A stretch of DNA of 64,000 nt. It comes from Acidobacteriota bacterium. GTDB lineage: Bacteria; Acidobacteriota; Terriglobia; Terriglobales; Acidobacteriaceae. Location of the stretch: the NCBI GenBank assembly GCA_021810625.1, contig JAJZIJ010000012.1, positions 1-64,000 of the forward strand. Direction: 5' to 3'. A program made the translations under genes and the position numbers. Positions 26,241-34,602 of the stretch are shown here, piece by piece. Numbering within the stretch: the first letter of the stretch is position 1; each line of letters begins with the position of its first letter. The notes beneath the pieces were generated by a model that saw only the letters and a list, made by a program, of their open reading frames with translations, was not told the DNA's origin and made no database searches.

Positions 26241-28325
26241 ATGAACAGTTGTCTTCCTATGCCTACCTTTGGTAGTTTCGCGCTCCTCCTCGCTCTGGTC
26301 CTCTGCGCTTACAATTTCATTGCCGGCGCCATCGCGCTGCGCCAGATGGCGGTTGGTCACGGCGCGCAGCATGCGCCGGAGCGTCTGGCGGAGACGGCGC
26401 GTCGGGCAGGCATCGCCAGTTTTATTGCCGTGACGGCGGCGGCCTTTGCGCTGGTCTGGTGCTCCTTTACCAACGATTTTTCCGTCGCCTACATTCTGCA
26501 TCACTCCAACCGCGCGCTGCCGGGAGCATATAAATTCTCCGCGCTCTGGTCGGGACAGGAAGGCTCGCTGCTGCTGTGGGCGTGGCTGCTGGCGGCCTAC
26601 GGATTTGTGCTGCGCCTGCGGCACAAGGTTGATGTCAAACTGACGGCCTACGCTTCGACGATCCTGGCAGGCATTCAGGTCTTTTTTGTTTTGCTGTTGA
26701 ACTTTGCCGCGCCGCCCTTTGCTCTGGTGCAGGGCGCGGCGCCCGCCGATGGCTTCGGACTGAATCCGCTGCTGCAATATCCAGAGATGGTGATTCATCC
26801 GCCGATGCTGTACCTGGGCTACGTGGGCTTTAGCGTGCCGTTTGCCTTTGCGCTGGGCGCGTTGATGATGCGCTATCCCGGCGAAAAATGGATTCACATT
26901 ACGCGTCGATGGACGATGGTAACGTGGCTTTTTCTGACCTGCGGAATTTTTCTCGGCGCGCACTGGGCCTACTCCGTGCTGGGCTGGGGCGGCTATTGGG
27001 GTTGGGATCCGGTCGAGAACGCTTCGCTGATGCCGTGGCTGACGGGAACCGCCTTTCTGCACTCCGTGATGATGCAGGAAAAGCGCGGCATGATGAAGAC
27101 CTGGAATGTCTGGCTGATCTTCACCACGTTTCTGTTGACGATGCTGGGCACCGATCTCACGCGCTCCGGTTTGGTCAGTTCCGTCCACGCCTTCGCGCAA
27201 TCCTCTATCGGAGATTGGTTCCACGCATTCATGTTCCTCGTTCTCGCGGTCTGTCTGTATACCTATTTTCGGCAGCGCGATCATTTGCAGGTGGAGCATC
27301 ATTTGGAATCGCTGGTCTCCCGCGAATCCAGTTTTCTCTTCAATAATCTGGTGCTGCTGGCGGCCTGTTTTACGATTTTGTGGGGAACACTCTTTCCGAT
27401 TATTTCGGAGTACGTGCAGGGTTCCAAAGTTACCGTCGGCGCGCCATTTTACAATCGCGTCGCGCTGCCGATTGGCCTGTTTCTTTTATTTTTGACCGGC
27501 ATTGGGCCGGTTCTGGCGTGGCGCAGCACCTCATTCAAAAGCATTCGCCGCAATTTTATTCTGCCGACGATTGTTGGCGTGGTAACGGCGGTGGCGCTGA
27601 TGCTTCTCGGCATCCACCCGTGGCAGGATCAGGGAACCTTTTACTCGCTGGTCGCATTCTCCCTGGCGGCGATGGTCACGACGGCAATCTTCTCCGAGTT
27701 TCTGCGCGGCGCGCGCGTCATTCAGCGGCACACGGGAAAAAACATCGTGGCCTCCATGCTGCAACTGACGCATCGCAACACGCGCCGCTATGGCGGATAC
27801 ATCGTGCATCTGGGCGTGGTCATCATCGTGATTGGAATTGCCGGAGGCGCATTCAATCAGTCGAAGGAACAGGAGATGGGCTATCACGACACGATGACTC
27901 TTGGCCCATATCGTCTTGTCTGTCAGAGCTACACGCAGGATTCCAACGCGAATTATGACAGCGAGTATGCGCTGCTCGATGTTTACAAGGGAAATCAGTT
28001 TATCGGCAGGATGGCCCCGGAGCGCCGTTTCTACCACGCCAGCGAGCAGACCTCGACGATGGTGGCCAACCACTCCACGCTGGAGCGCGATCTGTATGTG
28101 GTCTACGAAGGGCGCAGCCAGGAGACCGACAAGCCCATCATCAAAGTCTTCATCAATCCGCTGGTGGCATGGATATGGATTGGCGTGATGGTGATTGTCT
28201 TTGGAACACTCGTTGCGCTGACGCCGAATTTGGAGGCTGCGATGGTGGCGCGGCGCGGACATTCTCCCGGTGTCATTGCAGCGGACAGTAAGGCCTCTCA
28301 CGCTGCGGGCGGGGGCCAGGGATGA
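26241..28325 (+). CDS. ccmF: Cytochrome c maturation heme lyase subunit CcmF
   Basis: CcmF attaches heme covalently to apocytochrome c on the outer face of the inner membrane (System I). The 694-residue protein has many membrane helices and the hallmark tryptophan-rich WWD-type segment WGGYWGWDPVENASLMPWL. His-containing loops such as NPLLQYPEMVIHPPMLYLGY are also typical. The C-terminal periplasmic domain (about 560-660) and final helix WIWIGVMVIVFGTLVAL complete it. I start at ATG 26241; ATG 26259 is also possible. ccmH follows with a 4-base overlap. Confidence 0.92.
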   Translation: MNSCLPMPTFGSFALLLALVLCAYNFIAGAIALRQMAVGHGAQHAPERLAETARRAGIASFIAVTAAAFALVWCSFTNDFSVAYILHHSNRALPGAYKFSALWSGQEGSLLLWAWLLAAYGFVLRLRHKVDVKLTAYASTILAGIQVFFVLLLNFAAPPFALVQGAAPADGFGLNPLLQYPEMVIHPPMLYLGYVGFSVPFAFALGALMMRYPGEKWIHITRRWTMVTWLFLTCGIFLGAHWAYSVLGWGGYWGWDPVENASLMPWLTGTAFLHSVMMQEKRGMMKTWNVWLIFTTFLLTMLGTDLTRSGLVSSVHAFAQSSIGDWFHAFMFLVLAVCLYTYFRQRDHLQVEHHLESLVSRESSFLFNNLVLLAACFTILWGTLFPIISEYVQGSKVTVGAPFYNRVALPIGLFLLFLTGIGPVLAWRSTSFKSIRRNFILPTIVGVVTAVALMLLGIHPWQDQGTFYSLVAFSLAAMVTTAIFSEFLRGARVIQRHTGKNIVASMLQLTHRNTRRYGGYIVHLGVVIIVIGIAGGAFNQSKEQEMGYHDTMTLGPYRLVCQSYTQDSNANYDSEYALLDVYKGNQFIGRMAPERRFYHASEQTSTMVANHSTLERDLYVVYEGRSQETDKPIIKVFINPLVAWIWIGVMVIVFGTLVALTPNLEAAMVARRGHSPGVIAADSKASHAAGGGQG

Positions 28326-28813
28326 GCCTCCTGCGCAGAACGTTCGATGGCGAGCTGGCGCGCATCTGGGGACAGATTGCGCTGGCCTGCCTGTTGCTGA
28401 TTGTGACCGTTGGCGCGGGCGATACCTCAGCGCGCTTCAACGATCTGGGCCACCGGATGATGTGTACCTGCGGCTGCAATCAAATTTTGCTCGAATGTAA
28501 TCACGTTGGCTGCACGGTCTCCACGCAGATGCGCGGCGAGTTGCAGGCTAGCCTGGATCGTGGCGATAACAATAATCTTGTCTTGCAGGGATTTGTGCAG
28601 AAGTACGGGCCAACCGTTCTGGCCGCGCCGCCGCAGAGCGGCTTCGATCTTGTTGCATGGATTACGCCCGGAATCATTTTCGTTCTGGCGACGCTGGCAA
28701 CGGCGCTGCTGGCGCGGCGTTGGAGACACAGCGCGGTTGCTCCAGAGGCAATGGCCGAAGGGCCGCACATGGACGATCTGCGAGAGCGCATTCGCAAGGA
28801 GACAGAAATATGA
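28322..28813 (+). CDS. ccmH: Cytochrome c maturation thiol protein CcmH/NrfF-like
   Basis: CcmH reduces the CxxCH heme-binding cysteines of apocytochromes before heme attachment. This 163-residue protein has an N-terminal hydrophobic segment (LALACLLLIVTV-like region, about 17-31), then the redox motif CTCGC with Cys48, Cys50 and Cys52 and downstream Cys58 and Cys64. It ends in a second membrane helix (ITPGIIFVLATLATALLARR). The motif is CxCxC rather than the LRCxxC of proteobacterial CcmH. It overlaps ccmF by ATGA and the next gene by ATGA, so the three are translationally coupled. Confidence 0.85.
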   Translation: MSLLRRTFDGELARIWGQIALACLLLIVTVGAGDTSARFNDLGHRMMCTCGCNQILLECNHVGCTVSTQMRGELQASLDRGDNNNLVLQGFVQKYGPTVLAAPPQSGFDLVAWITPGIIFVLATLATALLARRWRHSAVAPEAMAEGPHMDDLRERIRKETEI

Positions 28814-29100
28814 CCCTCGCCGCCTGTGCCGCGCTTTTGATTGGCATCTTCGCCTACGTTTTTTACGTTCCCCGCGCAGCGGAGGAGCAGCACCAGAAGA
28901 CGCGGCTGGAGTTTCTCCGCGAGCGCAAGGATGTGGTGTATGAGAACCTGCGCGATCTGAATTTTGAGTACAGCGCTGGCAAGTATCTGGAAGAGGAGTA
29001 TCTGGCACAGCGCGCCCTGATGGAAAATGAAGCGGCAGAGATTCTGGCTGAAATGGAAATTCTTGAGACCATGAATAACACGAATTCCCCCATCGTCTGA
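28810..29100 (+). CDS. Small CcmI-like membrane protein, 96 residues
   Basis: The protein has an N-terminal membrane helix (LAACAALLIGIFAYVFYV) followed by a charged coiled-coil-like region (EFLRERKDVVYENLRDLNFEY and YLEEEYLAQRALMENEAAEIL). This matches the N-terminal part of CcmI/CycH, the apocytochrome chaperone, without its TPR domain. The start overlaps the ccmH stop by four bases. A role as a reduced CcmI in heme ligation is an inference from position and shape. Confidence 0.72.
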   Translation: MTLAACAALLIGIFAYVFYVPRAAEEQHQKTRLEFLRERKDVVYENLRDLNFEYSAGKYLEEEYLAQRALMENEAAEILAEMEILETMNNTNSPIV

Positions 29101-29112
29101 AACGGCTTATAC

Positions 29113-30516
29113 ATGGAAAATATAAAACGATCCAAACCGAGAAGGTTCATATCTGCAATGTATTTCCCGAAGATGTTCCCGCTCTCCTCCACCAGGGCGC
29201 ATAGATTGCGCTGGGTGGCCGCGCCCGTATTTTTTCTGGCTGCAACAACGACGATGCTGGCTGCTTCCATCACGGGAACTGTAACGGATCGCACCACCAA
29301 CAAGCCCTCCGCCGGGGATACGGTAACGCTGATCCGCCTGTCGCAGGGGATGCAGGAGTCCACGCACACGACAACGGATCATGACGGGCATTTCACGCTG
29401 GACGTTCCCGATGCGGACACCATGCATTTGGTGCGTGTGACGCATCAACAGGCCAATTACTTTCAGCCGGTGCCTCCGGGAACGAACAATGCGGACGTGG
29501 ATGTATACGATGTCGCAGCGAAGGTTGCGGGCATCAACATGGAAGCTGACGTGATGCGCATTGACACCGACAGCAGCGGTCTGCGCGTGATCGACAGCTT
29601 CTTTATTAAAAATGTCTCCACGCCGCCGCGCACGCAGATGAGCGCCCACCCTTTCGAGTTTTATCTGCCCGTTGGCGCGCAGATCATTGGCTCCGCCGCG
29701 TTGGGGCCGGGTGGGATGCCGGTGCAGTCTGCGCCGATGCCGCTGAGCGATCCCGGCCACTATACCTTCGTGTTTCCCTTGCGCCCAGGCGAGACGCGCT
29801 TTCAGGTGAGCTATCACCTGCCGTACTCTGGCGCACAGTCTTTTGCGCCCAAGTTTACGATGGAAACGGACAACTTCGCCATCATGTTGCCAAAGAGTAT
29901 GCGGTTTGTTCCCTCGGCGATGGCGGCCTTCCGATCCGTGAATGAAGATGTGAACGCGCAAACGTTTCTGGCCAGGAATCTAAACCCAGGCGCAAAGCTG
30001 GAGTTTAAGGTCTCCGGCACGGGGCAGCTTCCACAGGAAACAGCGCAGGATAGCCAGAGCCAGAGCGGTGGGCCGCAAACGGAGGCCGGGCCGGGGCCAA
30101 TGGCTCCCGATCAGGGCGGTGCAGCTTCGGCATCCACAGACACGCGCCCTGGCGGAGGATTGGGAACACCCATCGACACGCCCGATCCACTGACAAAATA
30201 TAAGTGGTGGATTCTTGGTGGAATTGGCATCCTGCTGGCGGCGGGCGCGGGCATTCTGCTGCGGCAGCCGATCCCGCAATCAGCGGGCAGCGCGGTGGGA
30301 ACAGCGGCTCGCGCTGGGAGTGTTGGCGCAAATACCGCGAAAGGTTCCGTGGTGCTATTGGCGTTGAAGGAAGAACTGTTTGCGCTGGAAACAGAACGAC
30401 TGGATGGCCGCCTGACGCCAGAGGAGTATGACCGCCAGAAGGCTGCGCTGGAGATTGTTTTGAAGCGCGCACTGGAGCGCCAAAACGTTGGCAGTGGAGC
30501 AAGACCGTCGGCGTAA
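29113..30516 (+). CDS. Exported membrane-anchored protein with carboxypeptidase-regulatory-like domain
   Basis: The 467-residue protein follows the cytochrome c maturation genes after 12 bp. A basic start and a hydrophobic stretch (APVFFLAATTTMLAASITG, about 37-55) act as signal or anchor. Residues about 55-130 form a carboxypeptidase-regulatory-like beta-sandwich (GTVTDRTTNKPSAGDTV, then DHDGHFTLDVPD). A beta-rich domain follows to about 305, then a Ser/Gly/Pro-rich linker, a membrane helix at about 362-378 (WWILGGIGILLAAGAGILL) and a cytoplasmic helical tail with EERLDG-like LETERLDGRLTPEEYDRQ, similar to SHOCT-type ends. A role in cytochrome c biogenesis is suggested only by position. ATG 29158 is an alternative start. 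Confidence 0.72.
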   Translation: MENIKRSKPRRFISAMYFPKMFPLSSTRAHRLRWVAAPVFFLAATTTMLAASITGTVTDRTTNKPSAGDTVTLIRLSQGMQESTHTTTDHDGHFTLDVPDADTMHLVRVTHQQANYFQPVPPGTNNADVDVYDVAAKVAGINMEADVMRIDTDSSGLRVIDSFFIKNVSTPPRTQMSAHPFEFYLPVGAQIIGSAALGPGGMPVQSAPMPLSDPGHYTFVFPLRPGETRFQVSYHLPYSGAQSFAPKFTMETDNFAIMLPKSMRFVPSAMAAFRSVNEDVNAQTFLARNLNPGAKLEFKVSGTGQLPQETAQDSQSQSGGPQTEAGPGPMAPDQGGAASASTDTRPGGGLGTPIDTPDPLTKYKWWILGGIGILLAAGAGILLRQPIPQSAGSAVGTAARAGSVGANTAKGSVVLLALKEELFALETERLDGRLTPEEYDRQKAALEIVLKRALERQNVGSGARPSA

Positions 30517-30596
30517 TATGAGCCTGCGGGGAGCTGCAACGTTGAGGGAGACACGCGGCTCCGATCTCGCTGAGCATTTTGGAGCCGGATGGCCTG

Positions 30597-31070
30597 CTAT
30601 TGGGCAGGTTTTCCCTGGGCAGGCGCGCTCTTCTGCGAAAAGGAGCGACAGTAGAGAACCAGATTCCATGTCTCATCGGTTGTTGCCCGGTCGCCTTCCG
30701 CTGGCATCTGCATTTTTCCGTTTTGGATGATATCGAAAAGCTCTTTGTCCGAGTTGTCTTTCAATGTGGCGGGATTGGTGAAGTCGGGCATTTTCAGTGC
30801 CATGTCTTTGGCCAGATCGCCTTTGCCGTCTCCAGCTTCTCCGTGGCAGGAGGAACAATCGTAGCCATAGATGACTTTGGCGCGTGCAATGGATTCCGGC
30901 GTTGGGGTTATAGGACTGCCTCCGGGCGTTTGTGCAGGAGAAGCAGAATGTTGGGTTGCGGAGGGGGCTGTCTGGGACGGGGACTGGCTCGATTGCGCCA
31001 TTGCCGTACGGGCGCAGAACACGAGCGCGACCAAGAGCGCGACTAATAAGATGAGACGGATGCGAGTCAT
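30597..31070 (-). CDS. Small exported c-type cytochrome
   Basis: The 157-residue protein has a signal peptide (MTRIRLILLVALLVALVFCA, cleavage near AMAQ), then a Ser/Gln/Pro-rich linker, and one heme-binding site CSSCH (Cys72, Cys75, His76). Candidate axial methionines lie in KMPDF and KMQMPAEGD. It is a class I single-heme cytochrome, likely carrying electrons in the periplasm. AAAGGAGG seven bases before ATG 31070 decides this start over upstream in-frame ATGs. It is convergent with the gene ending at 30516 and lies beside the genes that would mature it. Confidence 0.88.
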   Translation of the reverse strand: MTRIRLILLVALLVALVFCARTAMAQSSQSPSQTAPSATQHSASPAQTPGGSPITPTPESIARAKVIYGYDCSSCHGEAGDGKGDLAKDMALKMPDFTNPATLKDNSDKELFDIIQNGKMQMPAEGDRATTDETWNLVLYCRSFSQKSAPAQGKPAQ

Positions 31071-31240
31071 AGCGCCTCCTTTGACACGGAGCCTAGGAAA
31101 CAGAGGATCATAGCACTTTCTGTAGTCGCCGGATGTGATGCGGGACACAGGATTCGGCACGATAAAGAATCCCGCGCGCGGGTGAATGCATCCACATCAA
31201 GAGGGGTTCGGCTCAAGATAAATCGAGAAGGGGATATTCA

Positions 31241-32227
31241 ATGGAACAACGTAAACTTGGCAAGCTGGGGCCGGAGATTTCCGCCCTGGGTCTGGGTTGC
31301 ATGGGCATGTCGGAATTCTACGGAGAACCGAATGACGCGGAATCCATTGCGACCATCCATCGCGCGCTTGATCTGGGAATCAATTTTCTGGACACGGCGG
31401 ACATGTATGGCCACGGAAAAAATGAGGAACTGGTCGGGAAGGCCATTCACGGCAGGCGCGATCAGTTTTTTGTGGCGACGAAGTTCGGCGTTGTGCGGAG
31501 CGGAGACCCCAGCCAGCGTGGCATCAATGGCCGTCCAGAGTATGTACGCAGCGCATGTGATGCCTCTTTGAAGCGGCTGGGAGTGGAGACCATCGACCTT
31601 TATTACCAGCATCGCGTCGATGTGGATGTGCCGATTGAGGAGACGGTTGGTGCCATGTCGCAACTGGTACAGGCGGGCAAGGTGCGCTTTCTTGGACTCT
31701 CCGAGGCAGCGCCAGCAACCATTCGCCGCGCTCATGCCGTGCATCCCATCGCCGCGTTGCAAACGGAGTATTCGCTGTGGAGTCGTGAGCCGGAGGAAGA
31801 AATTCTTCCGACCGCGCGCGAGCTGGGCATTGCGTTTGTAGCGTACAGTCCGCTGGGGCGCGGATTTTTAAGCGGGAAAATTCAGAAGCTGGAAGAACTG
31901 GCGGATGACGATTATCGCAAACACCATCCTCGATATCAGGGCGCGGCTTTTGCAAAAAACATGAAGCTGGTGGAGCGCGTTCAGCAGTTGGCGCAGAAGA
32001 AGGGATGCACCGCATCGCAACTGGCGCTGGCTTGGGTATTGGCGCAGGGCAAGGACGTCCTACCCATCCCCGGAACCAAACGCCGCAAATATCTGGAGGA
32101 GAATGCTGCTGCCGTTCGTGTTGGCTTGACGGCCAGGGAAGCAGCCGAGATCGCCGCCGCCGTTCCCGATCAGGAAGTTGTTGGAGAACGCTACACCTCA
32201 GACATGATGAAGCTGGTCAACCACTAA
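31241..32227 (+). CDS. Aldo/keto reductase
   Basis: The 328-residue NADPH-dependent oxidoreductase has the catalytic tetrad of the family: Asp51 in [10 protein letters not shown], Tyr56, Lys81 in VATKFG and His124 in YYQHRVD. The (beta/alpha)8 barrel ends with the coenzyme-binding segment [14 protein letters not shown]. It belongs with the YajO/YghZ/AKR13-like group ([12 protein letters not shown]). It reduces aldehydes or ketones; the substrate is not predictable. AAGGGGAT lies about 11 bases upstream of ATG 31241. It stands alone, convergent with the CYTH gene. Confidence 0.9.
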   Translation: MEQRKLGKLGPEISALGLGCMGMSEFYGEPNDAESIATIHRALDLGINFLDTADMYGHGKNEELVGKAIHGRRDQFFVATKFGVVRSGDPSQRGINGRPEYVRSACDASLKRLGVETIDLYYQHRVDVDVPIEETVGAMSQLVQAGKVRFLGLSEAAPATIRRAHAVHPIAALQTEYSLWSREPEEEILPTARELGIAFVAYSPLGRGFLSGKIQKLEELADDDYRKHHPRYQGAAFAKNMKLVERVQQLAQKKGCTASQLALAWVLAQGKDVLPIPGTKRRKYLEENAAAVRVGLTAREAAEIAAAVPDQEVVGERYTSDMMKLVNH

Positions 32228-32243
32228 AAACGCGTGTTGTAAT

Positions 32244-32272
32244 CGGGAACGGATTTCAGAGAACCGTTCCCG
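32244..32272. terminator. Inverted repeat between convergent genes
   Basis: CGGGAACGG (32244-32252) pairs with CCGTTCCCG (32264-32272) around an 11-base loop, between the stops at 32227 (plus) and 32256 (minus). It lies partly inside the last CYTH codons. It probably terminates plus-strand transcription; there is no T-run. Confidence 0.55.
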
Positions 32273-32855
32273 CTGCAACCTCAGCGAAGGTCATGTTCGC
32301 GGCGGAGTTTTTTGATGCCTGCTTCCAATCGAAGAATAGCCGGGCATAGTTCGCGGTAATATACCTCTCCGGTTCGATCCCCAATTGCGCCGCCGTTGCG
32401 TCGATCCACTCTGACGAGCCTTCGAGTTCCGCAAAGATGCCAATGGGCGTTTCATCCAGCACCAGATGGCTGATTCCGTCGCTGTATTCGGCGCGCCATT
32501 TTTCGTAGACAAAGGCAACCTCATAGCCGAGACTTAGAAAAATTTTGGCCAGCGCTTCACCATCGGCGACCGTTGTTTCCGTCTCCATGCGCTGTTTATG
32601 CGGCATGTTGGCCGCGCCGGAGAGTGGAGCCTTGTGCGTCACGATCCACTTGTCGCCATATTGTCGGATGCGCAGTGTTTGGCCGCTGGCGCGCAGCGCT
32701 CTCTCTGGCGTGTCGAAGAGCCGATTGTGCTCGAAGGTGCGCGACGTGCGTAGATGCAAGCCAAGCGCGGATAGGCGCGCGCATAGCTGGGCAGCATCCG
32801 CGACGCGAAATTTAATTTCCACTTCCAGCCTGGTCGTTGATGTCTCCGTCGCCAT
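32256..32855 (-). CDS. CYTH-domain protein (class IV adenylate cyclase or triphosphatase)
   Basis: The 199-residue protein opens with the CYTH signature ExExK (LEVEIKFRV, from about residue 10). Alternating basic and acidic strands of the triphosphate tunnel follow: LRASGQTLRIRQYGDKWIVTHK, then KQRMETET, YEKWRAEY and HLVLDETPIG, ending in FAELEG and YARLFFDWK. CYTH enzymes bind triphosphates with divalent metals; members are CyaB-type adenylate cyclases, thiamine triphosphatases or inorganic triphosphatases. Sequence alone does not separate these. I chose ATG 32855 because the domain starts there. It is divergent from tsaC with only about 53 bp between starts. Confidence 0.8.
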   Translation of the reverse strand: MATETSTTRLEVEIKFRVADAAQLCARLSALGLHLRTSRTFEHNRLFDTPERALRASGQTLRIRQYGDKWIVTHKAPLSGAANMPHKQRMETETTVADGEALAKIFLSLGYEVAFVYEKWRAEYSDGISHLVLDETPIGIFAELEGSSEWIDATAAQLGIEPERYITANYARLFFDWKQASKNSAANMTFAEVAAGTVL

Positions 32856-32908
32856 GCCTCCAGTTTCGCACGATCCAGCCCGGCAGTAGGATGAGAGCAG
32901 CACACATC

Positions 32909-33991
32909 ATGACGTTCAAAGACACACTTCGACGCGCCGTTGCCGCAGAGCAACTGCACACAGCAGCGAACAGAGCGGCCATTGCGAAGGCAGCGGAAAT
33001 TTTGCGTGTGGGCGGGACGGTCGCGTTTCCCACCGAGACGGTTTATGGGCTGGGAGCCAACGCGCTGGATGCTGCGGCCATCGCGAAGATTTTTGCGGCC
33101 AAGCAGCGTCCGGCATGGGATCCGCTGATTGTTCACGTCACCGATGCGGCAATGCTGGCGCGTGTGGTCGCTAAGGTTTCTCCGGCAGCGCAGCGATTGA
33201 TGGATGCCTTCTGGCCCGGCCCGTTGACGCTACTCTTACCCAGAAATCCATCCCTCCCGCTGGAAGTAACCGCAGGCAGGGAGTTGGTCGGTGTGCGGAT
33301 GCCAGCGCATCCCGTGGCGCAGGCGTTGATTGCTGCGTGTGATCTTCCCATTGCCGCGCCGAGCGCCAATCGTTTTGGCCACACCAGCCCGACGACCGCC
33401 GCGCATGTGCTGGACGATCTGGATGGGTGCATCGACATGGTGCTGGATGGTGGGCCAACGGCGCATGGCGTGGAATCGACGGTGCTGGAAGTCCGCAACA
33501 GCGGCGCAGTGGTTTATCGTCCCGGCGCGATTTCCATCGAAGCATTGCAGGCGCTGGTCGGCCCGGTGGAGATGTATCTGCCGCAGGCTGCTACCGCCTC
33601 GTCGAAATCGTTGCCGGAGTCTCTGCCCTCGCCAGGGATGGACATCCGTCACTACGCGCCGCGAGCGCGGCTGGTTCTTGTGGATACAGCGGCGATGCAG
33701 CAGGTGGAGATGAAGCGCGCCTGGGTGGATGCCGTGCAGCAGATGCAGAACCTAAATGTCTGTTGCGGCGTGCTGCTGCCGGAGCGCTGGCCTTTGCCGG
33801 ATGGATTTTCCGGGCCGCGTTTCGATTGGGGCCGCTGGTCGAATCCAGAAGAGTTGGCCCAGCGGCTCTACGCCGGGTTGCGCGCGCTGGATGCAATGGG
33901 CGCAGCCGTCATCGTATGTCCGGTGCCCGCTGCCAGCGGTATTGGCGCGGCCATTCGAGATCGCATGTTCAAAGCGGCGCGGGAAGAATAA
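32909..33991 (+). CDS. tsaC: L-threonylcarbamoyladenylate synthase, long (Sua5) form
   Basis: This enzyme makes threonylcarbamoyl-AMP from threonine, bicarbonate and ATP for the t6A37 modification of ANN-decoding tRNAs. The 360-residue protein has the YrdC domain at about 15-200 (GGTVAFPTETVYGLGANAL, then KQRPAWDPLIVHV, FWPGPLTLLLP, GVRMPAHPVA and APSANRFGHTSPT). A linker with MDIRHYAPRARL leads to a C-terminal Sua5 domain, so it is the Sua5/YwlC type rather than the short TsaC. In-frame ATG 32891 is an alternative start. Confidence 0.92.
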   Translation: MTFKDTLRRAVAAEQLHTAANRAAIAKAAEILRVGGTVAFPTETVYGLGANALDAAAIAKIFAAKQRPAWDPLIVHVTDAAMLARVVAKVSPAAQRLMDAFWPGPLTLLLPRNPSLPLEVTAGRELVGVRMPAHPVAQALIAACDLPIAAPSANRFGHTSPTTAAHVLDDLDGCIDMVLDGGPTAHGVESTVLEVRNSGAVVYRPGAISIEALQALVGPVEMYLPQAATASSKSLPESLPSPGMDIRHYAPRARLVLVDTAAMQQVEMKRAWVDAVQQMQNLNVCCGVLLPERWPLPDGFSGPRFDWGRWSNPEELAQRLYAGLRALDAMGAAVIVCPVPAASGIGAAIRDRMFKAAREE

Positions 33992-34006
33992 AGAGCCGCC
34001 GGGCCG

Positions 34007-34432
34007 CTATTGCATGATCGAGCGCGCGGTCTTCTCGTCCGCCTTGTAGAGATACTTGATGCCGGATTTGTAAATCATCATGTGATGGCGGTGACTGTTT
34101 CGCAGCTTGATGGCGTAGTGGTCATACCATTCCAGCGTGCCCTCAAGATGCTCCCCGTCTTGCAGCACGACCACCATACGGGTCTGCGCTTGTATCTGCT
34201 TTTGGAAGTAAAAAGCCTCTGCATGGGAATCTTCGGAGTACGCTGCGGAACGGCTGACGCGCGTGCTTAGCGCCTCGCTGTTGCTGTGGGGGAAGTGGTT
34301 GCGATGCTCGACCAGCGTCCTGGCGGAGAGCGTGGGGCGAATCAATTTTCGTTGACCCATTGGAGCGGCTGCGGCATCTTTGGCAGTCGCCGGGGACGTG
34401 GACTTCGGAAGGGGCGGTTTGGAATCGGCCAT
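34007..34432 (-). CDS. hfq: Hfq-like Sm-fold protein with long N-terminal extension
   Basis: Residues about 73-132 align by eye with Hfq. AFYFQKQIQAQ is Q-rich helix 1, RMVVVLQDGEHLEGTLEWYDHYAIKLRN is the Sm1 region with the conserved Gly and Asp (short cores LEGTLEWYD and YAIKLRN), and MMIYKSGIKYLY is Sm2. Canonical Hfq has YKHA at Sm2, and the His is important at the proximal RNA-binding pore; here it is Tyr111-Lys-Ser-Gly. The first 70 residues are low-complexity, Ser/Ala/Pro-rich and basic, unlike canonical Hfq, which starts at the helix. It likely forms an RNA-binding ring; the extension may tether or regulate RNA. It is convergent with tsaC. Confidence 0.78.
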   Translation of the reverse strand: MADSKPPLPKSTSPATAKDAAAAPMGQRKLIRPTLSARTLVEHRNHFPHSNSEALSTRVSRSAAYSEDSHAEAFYFQKQIQAQTRMVVVLQDGEHLEGTLEWYDHYAIKLRNSHRHHMMIYKSGIKYLYKADEKTARSIMQ

Positions 34433-34602
34433 AAATGTTCTCTGCTGTATGAAAAATGCACCCGTCTATGTTTCCACCATAAGGCTTGCATAAGTTCCGG
34501 CAGATACAGCGTGGCGGGCGTGCAGCGTGTTGATCTCGTTACTATAGATGCTAGCTGAGCGGCAAAGGCTTTCCAAGAAAAAAAGCGACGCGGAGAGAAT
34601 AC

